Below are positions 7,132-13,743 of a stretch of 14,780 bases of DNA, piece after piece. Source of the DNA: JAAXTX01 sp035560715 (GTDB taxonomy: Bacteria; Patescibacteriota; Minisyncoccia; Moranbacterales; UBA1568). Below the pieces are notes generated by a model that saw only the letters and a list, made by a program, of their open reading frames with translations, made no database searches and was not told the DNA's origin. The stretch lies in contig DATMYW010000017.1 in assembly GCA_035560715.1 (NCBI GenBank), forward strand, positions 1-14,780, read 5' to 3'. Positions within the stretch are counted from its first letter, which is position 1, and each line of letters starts with the position of its first letter. The translations under genes were made by a program, and so were the position numbers.

Positions 7132-7156
7132 AAAAAAGCCCCGTGAGGGGCTTTTT
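7132..7156 (-). terminator. Intrinsic terminator, symmetric
   Basis: AAAAAAGCCCC GTGA GGGGCTTTTT: a five-pair stem with a T run on either strand, so it can work both ways. It lies 15 bases after the stop codon of the minus-strand gene 7172-7708 and also closes the repeat region from the left. Confidence 0.85.
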
Positions 7157-7171
7157 ATATATCCGAGCGAA

Positions 7172-7708
7172 CTAGTTGCGGCCGCCGCGACCCTCATCGA
7201 AGCCCTTGCCATATCCTTCGCCGTACCCGCGCGTATACTCGTCGGAATGACCGTTGCAATAATCCCTGTTGTCGCGGTTGTCATTATGCCCGTCATGCCC
7301 GTCATTGAAGCCGTCATCGCGCCCATCCTTGTAACCGTGGTCGCGATCGCCTCCGCCATGATGGCCTCCGTGGTCATGTCCGTAGCGCGGATCGTCCTTG
7401 AGGACCTTTACCGAAACAGCAAACAGGATATTTCCTTTTTTCTTCGTTACGACGAGGATATTGTCTCCTTCCTCGATGGTCCCCGAGAAATCGGTGTCAC
7501 GGGTGGTCCGGATTTCGACCGTCTTGCCGTCGTAGGTCTTGATCGTCAGCTTGTTGCGGGTGAACGACTGCACGATCCCGGCGTAGGAGTTCGACTTGAT
7601 CTTGTCGACGATCCCGGCGCGGGCCTCTGCCGATGTGGTGGTATATCCGACCGCCAAGAGCAACGCTCCGAGTAGGACTGACGTCCCGATGAGCTTTTTC
7701 GTAAACAT
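7172..7708 (-). CDS. Secreted protein with small beta domain and His/Asp/Gly-rich tail
   Basis: 178 residues from the ATG at 7708. The frame is open further upstream, but the signal peptide MFTKKLIGTSVLLGALLLAV, with likely cleavage after AEA (27-29), fixes this start. Residues about 40-104 (YAGIVQSFTRNKLTIKTYDG ... GTIEEGDNILVV) read like a small OB-like or DUF5666-type beta domain. Residues 105-178 are low-complexity, rich in His, Asp, Gly and Tyr, with HDHGGHHGGG, then GYKDGRDDGFNDGHDG, then GYGEGYGKGF. The His and Asp clusters suggest binding of divalent metal, an inference from composition only. It is a single gene with its own promoter and terminator, read against all its neighbours. 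No clear ribosome binding site. Confidence 0.8.
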   Translation of the reverse strand: MFTKKLIGTSVLLGALLLAVGYTTTSAEARAGIVDKIKSNSYAGIVQSFTRNKLTIKTYDGKTVEIRTTRDTDFSGTIEEGDNILVVTKKKGNILFAVSVKVLKDDPRYGHDHGGHHGGGDRDHGYKDGRDDGFNDGHDGHNDNRDNRDYCNGHSDEYTRGYGEGYGKGFDEGRGGRN

Positions 7709-7747
7709 AGGTTTCGGTTCAAGGGTCGAATGAATTCCCAGTCCTTT

Positions 7748-7776
7748 ACTGTAGCATGGGCCGGTAAAGAATGCAA
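7748..7776 (-). promoter_or_regulatory. Candidate promoter of the His-rich secreted protein
   Basis: On the minus strand TTGCAT (7776-7771) is followed after 17 bases by TACAGT (7753-7748), preceded by TGC, an extended -10 element. The leader would be about 30 bases. A hairpin TCGTGGC/GCCACGA (7795-7816) lies just upstream in the divergent intergenic region. Confidence 0.5.
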
Positions 7777-7876
7777 GCACATTTCGGTAAAATATCGTGG
7801 CCTAAATAAGCCACGAAAATCGGTATTTTTGAAGTTCGTGGGGAAATCGTGATTATCGGTACCCATGGCGGGACCA

Positions 7877-7906
7877 TTGACAGGACTCGCGGAAGGTGGC
7901 TAGAAT
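7877..7906 (+). promoter_or_regulatory. Promoter of the membrane protein at 7957
   Basis: Perfect TTGACA (7877-7882), 18-base spacer, TAGAAT (7901-7906, five of six). The start would be near 7913, giving a leader of about 45 bases. An inverted repeat GAATGAG/CTCATTC (7904-7910 and 7927-7933) straddles the predicted start and could be an operator or leader hairpin. Confidence 0.65.
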
Positions 7907-7956
7907 GAGGTGATTTCATTACCAATCTCATTCACGCAAACGCAAGGCAGGTATTC

Positions 7957-8463
7957 ATGGACATGACGGCACTTTCCGAAAAGGACTATACGGCGACGCG
8001 GATCGAACAGGTCTGGATGACCGGTATCGCTGCATATTGCCTGTATCACGCCATCGGTATCATCACCGTGGCTGGACATCATCGTGATCTGATCGGGAAC
8101 GCCACGGAGATCGGTCGTGTGATAAACACGTTCTATCCTGTTGCGGTCGTTCTCGCGCTCCTGTTCTCGTGCGCGGCGTACGTCGTGACGCTGGTCGCTT
8201 CCCGACGGAACCGGCCGGTGAATATCTACGCGTTCTTCGCTTCCTGGATGTTGCCGCTCGGGGGACTCATCCTGCTGCACGGGGTCTCCGACCTCGATTC
8301 CAGCCTGACGTATCCCGTCGGTACGCGCGACTTCTGGTTCGACTGGGAGATCCCGTCGGCGGCCCTGATAAAGGTCACGGTCGCGGCGTTGTGTCTCTGT
8401 CTTGGCGGCGTGGCGGGACTCATCTCGGTCTGGCGCGCGCACGAGCTCGCTCGGTCGGCATGA
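7957..8463 (+). CDS. Four-helix membrane protein of unknown function
   Basis: 168 residues with hydrophobic helices at about 20-39, 58-81, 91-110 and 136-158. The loop between helices 2 and 3 is basic (ASRRNRPVN) and should be cytoplasmic. The loop between helices 3 and 4 is acidic and aromatic (SDLDSS ... DFWFDWE) and should be outside. No family recognised. ATG 7957 has AAGG about 9 bases upstream; ATG 7963, two codons later, is possible. No terminator is visible after the stop, so the gene at 8579 may be co-transcribed. Confidence 0.8.
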   Translation: MDMTALSEKDYTATRIEQVWMTGIAAYCLYHAIGIITVAGHHRDLIGNATEIGRVINTFYPVAVVLALLFSCAAYVVTLVASRRNRPVNIYAFFASWMLPLGGLILLHGVSDLDSSLTYPVGTRDFWFDWEIPSAALIKVTVAALCLCLGGVAGLISVWRAHELARSA

Positions 8464-8505
8464 CGAAGCGAACCGAACATCCTCTCCGCGGGTGTTAAAA
8501 AAAAC

Positions 8506-8544
8506 TTGCCAATTCCGATCGCATGAGGCACGATGGTGCCATCG
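8506..8544 (+). promoter_or_regulatory. Weak candidate promoter and small hairpins before the gene at 8579
   Basis: TTGCCA (8506-8511) and CACGAT (8529-8534) are 17 bases apart but match the consensus poorly. Two mutually exclusive hairpins overlap here: GGCAC GATG GTGCC (8527-8540) and CGATGG TG CCATCG (8531-8544). Confidence 0.25.
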
Positions 8545-8578
8545 GAACCTTCAACTTTTTTAACAAAAGGAGGCTGTC

Positions 8579-8875
8579 ATGGAAAACATGAAGAGTATCG
8601 ATCGAGGCATCGATGCGACAGGTGCGTTCCTGAAAAGGCTCGCGGAGTCGGACAATTCCGTCGTGCTGCTCCTGTTCCTCTCGTCCGTCATGGTCGGGCT
8701 GTATTTCCTCGGGGGAGTCGTTTTGGGACTGGTATATCTTCCGCTCTCTCAGCTCGTCGCCTGGGCGTGGCATTCGTCCCAGCAGCTCTGTGTCACCGCC
8801 GTATTCGTCGTCTCGATGCTTGCCGGTTGGTGGTGGAAATGGTTCGTCCTGAAAGGGAATCGGACATGCCGGTAA
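8579..8875 (+). CDS. Small two-helix membrane protein of unknown function
   Basis: 98 residues. A charged N-terminus (1-26) is followed by hydrophobic segments at about 27-52 and 70-89, then a Trp-rich, basic end (WWWKWFVLKGN). Unrecognised. Translation is well supported: AGGAGG (8568-8573) lies 5 bases before the ATG, the best ribosome binding site in the window, and a strong terminator follows the stop. The upstream gene ends 115 bases before with no terminator, so it may be read from its own weak promoter or as the second gene of the 7957 unit. Confidence 0.8.
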   Translation: MENMKSIDRGIDATGAFLKRLAESDNSVVLLLFLSSVMVGLYFLGGVVLGLVYLPLSQLVAWAWHSSQQLCVTAVFVVSMLAGWWWKWFVLKGNRTCR

Positions 8876-8881
8876 TCGGAT

Positions 8882-8921
8882 ACGGGCATGGAGTCTCTCA
8901 TTGACTCCATGCCCGTTTTTT
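8882..8921 (+). terminator. Strong intrinsic terminator
   Basis: A perfect 14-base-pair stem (ACGGGCATGGAGTC / GACTCCATGCCCGT) with loop TCTCATT, followed by six T. It begins 6 bases after the stop of the gene at 8579. Confidence 0.97.
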
Positions 8922-8941
8922 GTTGAAATGAGGTGGATCAC

Positions 8942-8969
8942 TTGACAATCTCACGTTTTCGTTTACAAT
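8942..8969 (+). promoter_or_regulatory. Promoter of the membrane protein at 9016
   Basis: Perfect TTGACA (8942-8947), 16-base spacer, TACAAT (8964-8969). The start would be near 8976, about 40 bases before the ATG. Confidence 0.8.
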
Positions 8970-9015
8970 CGGAGTCATTCTTCCTTAACTTTCTGCAACG
9001 TAAACGGAGCTTCTC

Positions 9016-9573
9016 ATGACAACGTCATCATCTTCGACTCATTCACTTCGAAACTTTTCTTTTGCAAGACATCCGATTCTGAAGGTATTAACGCGCGGCA
9101 TTTCGGATTCCGCAACGCTCATTATGCCCGAATTCCTTTCGGCACTGTTGCTGATGTTTTCGTACAAAGGATTATGCGAAAAAGCAGTCGCCTTTTCCGA
9201 GAGGCCCGATGGACAGTCACTTTCTTGGATCATATATTTTTCCCTGACGATATTTATCACCGGAGGGTGTTGGCTGATGATCGGTCTTGAGCTCTGGCTC
9301 CGGAAACATCCCACGGCGTTCCCGTTCGAGGTGAAGGTGCCCGACGTCTTCGCTCTCGGGAAGGCGATCGCCGTTGTCGTCCCGTTGTGCGTCTCTGTCA
9401 TATTCATTGTCTTCATGGTATTAAACCCTGAACCGCAGATGGAGTCGCTAACGGTGTTGAATTGGATTCTCGTTCTCGGTTTTTACTTCACACTCATTGG
9501 GGGTGGGGCGATCGCCCTGGGTCTTATGACCTATGGATGGAACGGCGAGCCGGGCGAGAAGAAAAACGTCTAA
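9016..9573 (+). CDS. Four-helix membrane protein of unknown function
   Basis: 185 residues: a Ser/Thr-rich N-terminus (MTTSSSSTHS), then hydrophobic segments at about 33-50, 70-93, 112-135 and 147-171, and a short polar tail (GEPGEKKNV). No family recognised. GGAG (9006-9009) is 6 bases before the ATG. It is a complete single-gene unit with a promoter at 8942-8969 and a terminator at 9593-9623. The first 250 bases are less GC-rich than the neighbours. Confidence 0.8.
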   Translation: MTTSSSSTHSLRNFSFARHPILKVLTRGISDSATLIMPEFLSALLLMFSYKGLCEKAVAFSERPDGQSLSWIIYFSLTIFITGGCWLMIGLELWLRKHPTAFPFEVKVPDVFALGKAIAVVVPLCVSVIFIVFMVLNPEPQMESLTVLNWILVLGFYFTLIGGGAIALGLMTYGWNGEPGEKKNV

Positions 9574-9592
9574 CGGGTATCCGTCGAACAAG

Positions 9593-9623
9593 AAAGGTCT
9601 CAGGAGCTCCTGGGACCTTTTTT
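9593..9623 (+). terminator. Intrinsic terminator
   Basis: AGGTCTCAGGAG / CTCCTGGGACCT pair over 12 positions with one G-U pair; the innermost bases form the loop, followed by six T. It lies 19 bases after the stop of the gene at 9016. Confidence 0.9.
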
Positions 9624-9731
9624 CGGACACCGGCAGGAGGTCAGACGGCTGAGTATGGAGCTTGGTGCCACGATGAATACAGACTCGACGCCATATCCGA
9701 AAGTCCTCCCTCGGAGTGAAGTTTGCCAGGC

Positions 9732-9760
9732 TTGATTTATCGTGTTTCCCGTGTTACAAA
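9732..9760 (+). promoter_or_regulatory. Candidate promoter of tRNA-Ala
   Basis: TTGATT (9732-9737), 17-base spacer, TACAAA (9755-9760), with TGT before the -10 giving an extended -10. A start near 9767 leaves a leader of about 48 bases that contains a perfect 9-pair hairpin (TGTTCCTAA / TTAGGAACA, 9781-9807) just before the mature tRNA. Confidence 0.5.
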
Positions 9761-9814
9761 GGATGGGATGGTTTTATGCTTGTTCCTAAGACGACGTTTT
9801 AGGAACAGCAGGTC

Positions 9815-9885
9815 GGGCCTGTAGTAAAGTGGCATTACGCGGCATTCGCATTGCTGAGTCGGGAGTTCGATTCTCCCCAGGTCCA
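9815..9885 (+). tRNA. tRNA-Ala, anticodon CGC
   Basis: Folded by hand. The acceptor stem GGGCCTG (9815-9821) pairs with CAGGTCC (9878-9884) over seven pairs, including G3-U70, the alanine identity element. The D arm is GTAA/TTAC with a 7-base loop containing GG. The anticodon stem CGGCA/TGCTG has the loop TTCGCAT (9845-9851), so the anticodon is CGC (9847-9849), reading GCG. The variable loop is AGTC, and the T arm GGGAG/CTCCC has the standard loop TTCGATT. The discriminator is A (9885). CCA is not encoded. It lies 51 bases upstream of aspS with no terminator between them, so read-through is likely. Confidence 0.93.
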
Positions 9886-9936
9886 CACTGACGGTTTTGG
9901 GATTCGCCCGCTCGGGGTTCCCGTGATTCGGAACGT

Positions 9937-11730
9937 ATGATGAGGACACACACCTGCGGGGAGTTGGGAAAGAAAAGCGTCGGGAAAGAGGTGACGCTTT
10001 CCGGCTGGGTGCATCGTCGTCGCGATCATGGCGGGATCATCTTCATCGATCTGCGCGACCGCTACGGCCTGACGCAGGTCACGTTCCACCCGTCGATCGG
10101 AGACGAGGCGTGGCAGCGCGCCGATTCGCTCCGGAGCGAATGGGTCGTCTTTGTCACGGGGACCGTCGTGGCGCGCCCGGACGATATGAAGAATCCCGAT
10201 CTTGCGACCGGCGATATCGAAGTCGAAGCGAAGCATGTCACGGTGCTCAACGAGAGCGAGACGCCGCCCTTTGAGATCGGCAACAAGAACGTCGCCGACG
10301 TGAACGAGGCGCTGCGGCTGCAGTACCGCTTCATCGACCTGCGCCGTCCGGCATTGCAGAACCTCCTGTTCCTGAAGGCGGAATATATCCGATTCATGCG
10401 GGAATACTTTCATACGCTCGGTTTCGCCGAGATACAGACACCGATTCTCGCCAATTCTTCGCCCGAGGGCGCACGTGACTTCCTGATCCCGTCGCGGCTC
10501 CATCCCGGAAAGTTCTATGCGCTCCCGCAGGCCCCGCAGCAGTTCAAGCAGCTCCTGATGGTCGGTGGGATTGACCGGTACTTCCAGATCGCGCCGTGCT
10601 TCCGCGACGAGAATCCACGCATGGAACGCCACTACGGTGAGTTCTATCAGCTCGACATGGAGATGAGTTTCGTGACGCAAGAAGACGTGTTCGCGGTCAT
10701 GGAACCCCTGATGCTCGAACTCACCGAGAAATTTTCCAACAAGAAGGTCGTCGGTCTCGACGGGGACGGCCGGTTCCGGAAGATCCCGTGGCGCGAAGCG
10801 CGGACGCGGTACGGCTCCGACAAGCCGGACCTGCGCTTCGGGATGGAGATCGTGCCTGTGACGGAACTTGTGGCGGACTGCGGATTTTCGGTCTTCGCCG
10901 ATACCGTCGCGAAGGGCGGCGTGGTACACGCGATGCGCGTCGAAGGGGGAGCCACGTTCAGCCGCAAGGAGATCGACGAACTGACCGAGACCGCCAAAGG
11001 CAAGGGTGCCAAGGGGCTCGCGTACCTCGTCGTGAAGGAAGACGGCACGCTCCATTCGCCGATCGTGAAGTTCCTTGGGGAGACGCTTGCCACGCGGCTC
11101 TTGGGAGAGGTTAATGCCGTCTCTGGTGACCTGGTCTTCTTCGGCGCGGATACGTGGGATACGGTCTGTTCGGCGCTCGGTGCGGTTCGGAACGATTGCG
11201 GCTCGCGTCTCGGGCTCAAGGACGACTCGCTCGCGGCCTGGTGCTGGGTCGTCGACTTTCCGATGTATTCCTATTCCGAGATCGAGGAGGGGCGCATCGA
11301 CTTCGAACACAATCCGTTCTCGATGCCACAGGGCGGGATGGAGGCGCTCGAAACGATGAATCCGCTCGATATCCTCGCCTACCAGTACGACATGATACTT
11401 AACGGGTTCGAGGCGTCGAGCGGCGCTATCAGGAACCATGATCCCGCGATCATGTACAAGGCCTTCGAAGTCGCCGGGTATTCCCGGGAAGAGGTCGATC
11501 AGCGGTTCAGCGCCCTTATCAACGCGTTCAAGTTCGGTGCCCCGCCGCACGGGGGAAACGCTCCGGGCATCGACCGTATCTTCATGGTACTCAATGACCT
11601 CGATTCCATCCGCGACGTGTATGCCTTCCCGAAGGACGGTTCCGGCCGCGACCTGATGATGGACGCTCCGGGCGAGGTGACCCCGGCACAGCTCGCAGAG
11701 CTCGGCATCCGCGTGTCGAAGGCGAAATGA
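9937..11730 (+). CDS. aspS: Aspartyl-tRNA synthetase
   Basis: 597 residues, the usual length of a bacterial AspRS. It charges tRNA with aspartate in the cytoplasm. The N-terminal OB-type anticodon-binding domain (about 1-105) has LSGWVHRRRDHGGIIFIDLR. The class II core has motif 1 (GFAEIQTPIL, 162-171), ALPQAPQQFKQLLM (195-208), motif 2 (FRDENPRMERHYGEFYQLD, 222-240) and motif 3 (GGNAPGIDRIF, 539-549). The bacterial GAD insertion lies between them (about 290-410). The ending SIRDVYAFPKDGSGRDLM is typical. The GEFYQLDMEMSF and GxAPGIDR variants match an AspRS subtype I recall from Alphaproteobacteria and other groups rather than the E. coli type. Two adjacent ATGs (9937 and 9940); the ribosome binding site is weak (GGAA). 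Confidence 0.97.
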   Translation: MMRTHTCGELGKKSVGKEVTLSGWVHRRRDHGGIIFIDLRDRYGLTQVTFHPSIGDEAWQRADSLRSEWVVFVTGTVVARPDDMKNPDLATGDIEVEAKHVTVLNESETPPFEIGNKNVADVNEALRLQYRFIDLRRPALQNLLFLKAEYIRFMREYFHTLGFAEIQTPILANSSPEGARDFLIPSRLHPGKFYALPQAPQQFKQLLMVGGIDRYFQIAPCFRDENPRMERHYGEFYQLDMEMSFVTQEDVFAVMEPLMLELTEKFSNKKVVGLDGDGRFRKIPWREARTRYGSDKPDLRFGMEIVPVTELVADCGFSVFADTVAKGGVVHAMRVEGGATFSRKEIDELTETAKGKGAKGLAYLVVKEDGTLHSPIVKFLGETLATRLLGEVNAVSGDLVFFGADTWDTVCSALGAVRNDCGSRLGLKDDSLAAWCWVVDFPMYSYSEIEEGRIDFEHNPFSMPQGGMEALETMNPLDILAYQYDMILNGFEASSGAIRNHDPAIMYKAFEVAGYSREEVDQRFSALINAFKFGAPPHGGNAPGIDRIFMVLNDLDSIRDVYAFPKDGSGRDLMMDAPGEVTPAQLAELGIRVSKAK

Positions 11731-11749
11731 AACGTTTGCACTGACCATT

Positions 11750-12289
11750 ATGAACATCGTGCTCGGGTCAACCAGTGCGCATAAGATTTCGGCCGCGAAG
11801 CATGCCTGTACGGCGCTCGGACTCTCGTGGGACGTGTCCGGCGAGAATATCCCGTCCGGCAACAATGAACAGTCGATCGGATTCGAAGAAACATATCGCG
11901 GAGCGCTTCATCGGGCACGGAGCGTCCGGGAGAAATACCCCGCAACAATAGCCTTAGGCATCGAGAACGGCGTGACGTTCTTGGGAAGCGAACCTGATCG
12001 GAAACATGCCATTGATGTGGCGGTTGTCGTTCTTCTCGCGCCTGACGGACGGGAATATGCGGCGACGTCCCTTGGAATAGAGGTCCCGAGAGAGTGTGTC
12101 GAGGAAGCGAAGCGGCGCGGTTTCGAAACGACGACGATATCGTCCGTATTTTCGGAACGATACGGTGGCGATCCGACCGATCCACAAACGGTCCTTACCG
12201 ATGGCCGTTTCCCGCGATCGAAAATGCTTGAGGATGCCATCGTGTCGGCTATGATCGCGATGCTGAGAGCGGAGGAGAAATCGGCATGA
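11750..12289 (+). CDS. yjjX: Inosine/xanthosine triphosphatase-like protein (YjjX / DUF84 family)
   Basis: 179 residues, the usual size of the family. It probably hydrolyses non-canonical purine NTPs (ITP, XTP) and keeps them out of nucleic acids. Visible family pattern: MNIVLGSTSAHKISAAKHA (1-19), IPSGNNEQSIGFEETYRGAL (34-53), then ALGIENGV (68-75), and the ending TDGRFPRSKMLEDAIVSAMI. The gene starts 19 bases after the aspS stop with no promoter or terminator between them, so it is co-transcribed; a strong terminator follows at 12334. A Maf- or HAM1-type NTPase is the alternative, but the EETYRGA/GIENG pattern fits YjjX better. Confidence 0.8.
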   Translation: MNIVLGSTSAHKISAAKHACTALGLSWDVSGENIPSGNNEQSIGFEETYRGALHRARSVREKYPATIALGIENGVTFLGSEPDRKHAIDVAVVVLLAPDGREYAATSLGIEVPRECVEEAKRRGFETTTISSVFSERYGGDPTDPQTVLTDGRFPRSKMLEDAIVSAMIAMLRAEEKSA

Positions 12290-12333
12290 GGCGTGGAGGA
12301 TCGAAATGCCGGGCCAACGAGTACGACCGAAAT

Positions 12334-12364
12334 CCGGGGAGAATACGTTCTTCCCGGTTTTTTT
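12334..12364 (+). terminator. Intrinsic terminator of the aspS-yjjX unit
   Basis: CCGGGGAGAA, loop TACG, TTCTTCCCGG (one G-U pair), followed by seven T (12358-12364). Confidence 0.95.
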
Positions 12365-12410
12365 ATAAATCTTCGGCTAAACCGTGACGTATGTTCGGAT
12401 GCGAAGTTCT

Positions 12411-12452
12411 CCCCGGGTCCGACCTTTGAAATCCTTCAGGCCGGACCCGGGG
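12411..12452. other. Long GC-rich hairpin between two convergent terminators
   Basis: CCCCGGGTCCGACC (12411-12424) and GGCCGGACCCGGGG (12439-12452) pair over 14 positions with one A-C mismatch, around a 14-base loop. Neither side has a T run, so it is not a standard terminator. It sits between the plus-strand terminator (12334-12364) and the minus-strand terminator (12462-12508), where no transcript is expected unless there is read-through. Role unknown. Confidence 0.6.
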
Positions 12453-12461
12453 ACCCGAATG

Positions 12462-12508
12462 AAAAAAAACGGCACGCGTCATACCGGTTATGGTATGTCG
12501 CATGCCGT
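12462..12508 (-). terminator. Intrinsic terminator of the minus-strand gene 12514-13311
   Basis: On the minus strand ACGGCATGCG pairs with CGCGTGCCGT. After one T-T mismatch, CATACC pairs with GGTATG around a 6-base loop, and eight T follow. It starts 6 bases after the stop codon. Confidence 0.95.
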
Positions 12509-12513
12509 CGGAT

Positions 12514-13311
12514 TCAATTCCTGCCGTACAGTTCGGGAAGGATGTCCAGGAACCTGATCGCGTGTTCCAGACAGAACTTTCCTCCGTCATTGAGCAGTTT
12601 CCGATACAGGATCAGACTCAGGCCGGGATAGACGGCCAGCAGTTCCCTGATCGGATCCTTCCCGCTCACATCGAACTTTCCCGCCACCGCGAGGAAGAAG
12701 AGGCTCATGTGTTCCGAGAGAAACCCGACGAGATCCTCCAATGCCCCGAGGTTGAGCGCCTCGTACGGACCCTGTTCCTTTCCCTTGAGGATGACCAGGT
12801 CGATCACGTCGCGATATTTCGCGAGCCGGCTCTTCAGCGTGTACTTCTTTTCACTTACCTGCCCGAACGCCTCCGGTCCGATCTTGAGAAACAGCTTGAT
12901 GCCCGGATGGAGATCCCTGAATTCCGCGAGCGATTCGACCGGCGGCCAGGGGACATTGAGCAAGATGGCGTCGACATGCTCCCCACCGAGCCGCTTCGCT
13001 TCGATCAGTTGTCCGGACAGGGTGGACGGGTCGTCAGTCTCGAAGTAGAGGACGTTTCCGATCCGCGCTCCGTCGGCACCAGTATCGAGATCTCGTTCGA
13101 ACAATGCCGCGAGATTCGCCGGGATGGCGAAAGCGCCGTTTTTGAATGTGATGGTGGCGGCGATCATGATCCAATACCGTCCGGCATATCTGGCGGCATA
13201 GGGCCTGATGGCTCTGACATGCCCGGGGTCGGTGATACCGACGAGACAGACGATATTCGGCGGATTCTCCTCGTATATCATACGGTTTCGATTCTTATTC
13301 GTGATTTCCAT
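12514..13311 (-). CDS. Unrecognised soluble protein, possibly TIM-barrel (phosphoribosylanthranilate isomerase-like)
   Basis: 265 residues from the ATG at 13311, which has GGGAG 8 bases upstream; the frame is open to a TTG at 13353, but that start has no ribosome binding site. No signal peptide or membrane helix. Alternating strands and helices suggest a barrel: NIVCLVGITDPGHVRAI (19-35), VDAILLNVPWPP (113-124), GIKLFLKIGPEA (137-148), DLVILKGKEQGPYEALNLGA (171-190), SLFFLAVAGKFDVSGKDPI (203-221). The last part recalls the 'FLAGG ... DVSSG ... GxKD' end of PRA isomerase, hence the suggestion, but no catalytic Cys/Asp pair is clear. The promoter (13365-13393) and terminator (12462-12508) show an independent unit. 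The opposite strand also has a long open frame, rejected because it lacks these signals. Confidence 0.72.
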   Translation of the reverse strand: MEITNKNRNRMIYEENPPNIVCLVGITDPGHVRAIRPYAARYAGRYWIMIAATITFKNGAFAIPANLAALFERDLDTGADGARIGNVLYFETDDPSTLSGQLIEAKRLGGEHVDAILLNVPWPPVESLAEFRDLHPGIKLFLKIGPEAFGQVSEKKYTLKSRLAKYRDVIDLVILKGKEQGPYEALNLGALEDLVGFLSEHMSLFFLAVAGKFDVSGKDPIRELLAVYPGLSLILYRKLLNDGGKFCLEHAIRFLDILPELYGRN

Positions 13312-13364
13312 GTATGGGTCTCCCGTTGGTTGTTGACGAACTTCAGAAAGCAAGTGACGAACCC

Positions 13365-13393
13365 ATCATGTCGCGCGGGTAGGACATTGTCAA
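13365..13393 (-). promoter_or_regulatory. Promoter of the minus-strand gene 12514-13311
   Basis: On the minus strand a perfect TTGACA (13393-13388) is followed after 17 bases by CATGAT (13370-13365, four of six). The leader is about 50 bases and ends with GGGAG before ATG 13311. Confidence 0.6.
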
Positions 13394-13628
13394 ACGTTGC
13401 GGATATGCCTGAGACACGGCGACGCACGTCGATCTGATGGTCGGTCGACTCTCTTCGCGAAAATCGGGTCCTGTTATTGAGCGGCTTGGTGCGATGGAGA
13501 CCAAGTCGGGAATACGCGTTCCCTGTTTGAAGCGGGCTTTCAGTGAAGCGCGGAGTCAAGAGGCTGATCTGATCGCGGATACCGATATGCGGCTTATAAA
13601 GGCCAAAAAACGAACCGATGGAAGGCTA
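13394..13628. other. Intergenic stretch between divergent promoters, no supported gene
   Basis: About 235 bases between the minus-strand promoter at 13365-13393 and the palindromic promoter at 13629. An 88-codon frame (13437-13703) runs through the palindromic promoter and has no ribosome binding site, so I do not call it. Two adjacent small hairpins are visible: CTTGGT/ACCAAG (13485-13505) and GGGAA/TTCCC (13508-13523). Nothing else is recognised. Confidence 0.5.
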
Positions 13629-13667
13629 TTGACAGAATATTGTTCTTCTGCTACAATGTTCTGTCAA
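13629..13667 (+). promoter_or_regulatory. Strong promoter embedded in a 39-bp inverted repeat
   Basis: Perfect TTGACA (13629-13634), 17-base spacer, TACAAT (13652-13657) with TGC before it (extended -10). The same bases form an inverted repeat: TTGACAGAATATTGT (13629-13643) and ACAATGTTCTGTCAA (13653-13667), 14 of 15 positions complementary, 9-base centre. The start would be near 13664. The symmetry suggests an operator for a dimeric regulator, or a cruciform. The leader (13664-13743) begins with a possible 5' stem TCAACCT/AGGTTGA (13664-13703). Confidence 0.85.
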
Positions 13668-13743
13668 CCTGAGAGCCGTGATTGCAAGACGGGGCAAGGT
13701 TGATGTTAGTTAGAAGCAACTTCAAAAAAGAAAGGAGATACAG

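Noticed and set aside
9950..10000. T-box or other riboswitch controlling aspS
   Set aside because: No specifier loop, T-box sequence or terminator/antiterminator pair between the tRNA and the start codon.
10600..10690. Unusual AspRS motif 2 and motif 3 as a novel enzyme variant
   Set aside because: The GEFYQLDMEMSF and APGIDR forms match an AspRS subtype I recall from Alphaproteobacteria and other groups; the essential Phe-Arg-Asp-Glu and the motif 3 Arg are present.
9835..11865. 676-codon open frame opposite aspS
   Set aside because: aspS is certain on the plus strand. The far end of this frame translates the reverse of the tRNA gene, a known artefact.
12490..13437. 315-codon plus-strand frame opposite the gene at 12514-13311
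   Set aside because: It begins inside a terminator stem and lacks a ribosome binding site, while the minus strand has promoter, GGGAG, protein-like sequence and terminator.
13629..13667. Invertible promoter switch or intrinsic terminator
   Set aside because: The arms are only 9 bases apart, so inversion would change almost nothing. There is no T run and no gene ending upstream on the plus strand.
13437..13703. 88-codon plus-strand frame
   Set aside because: Runs through the palindromic promoter of the next gene, has no ribosome binding site and no recognisable protein features.
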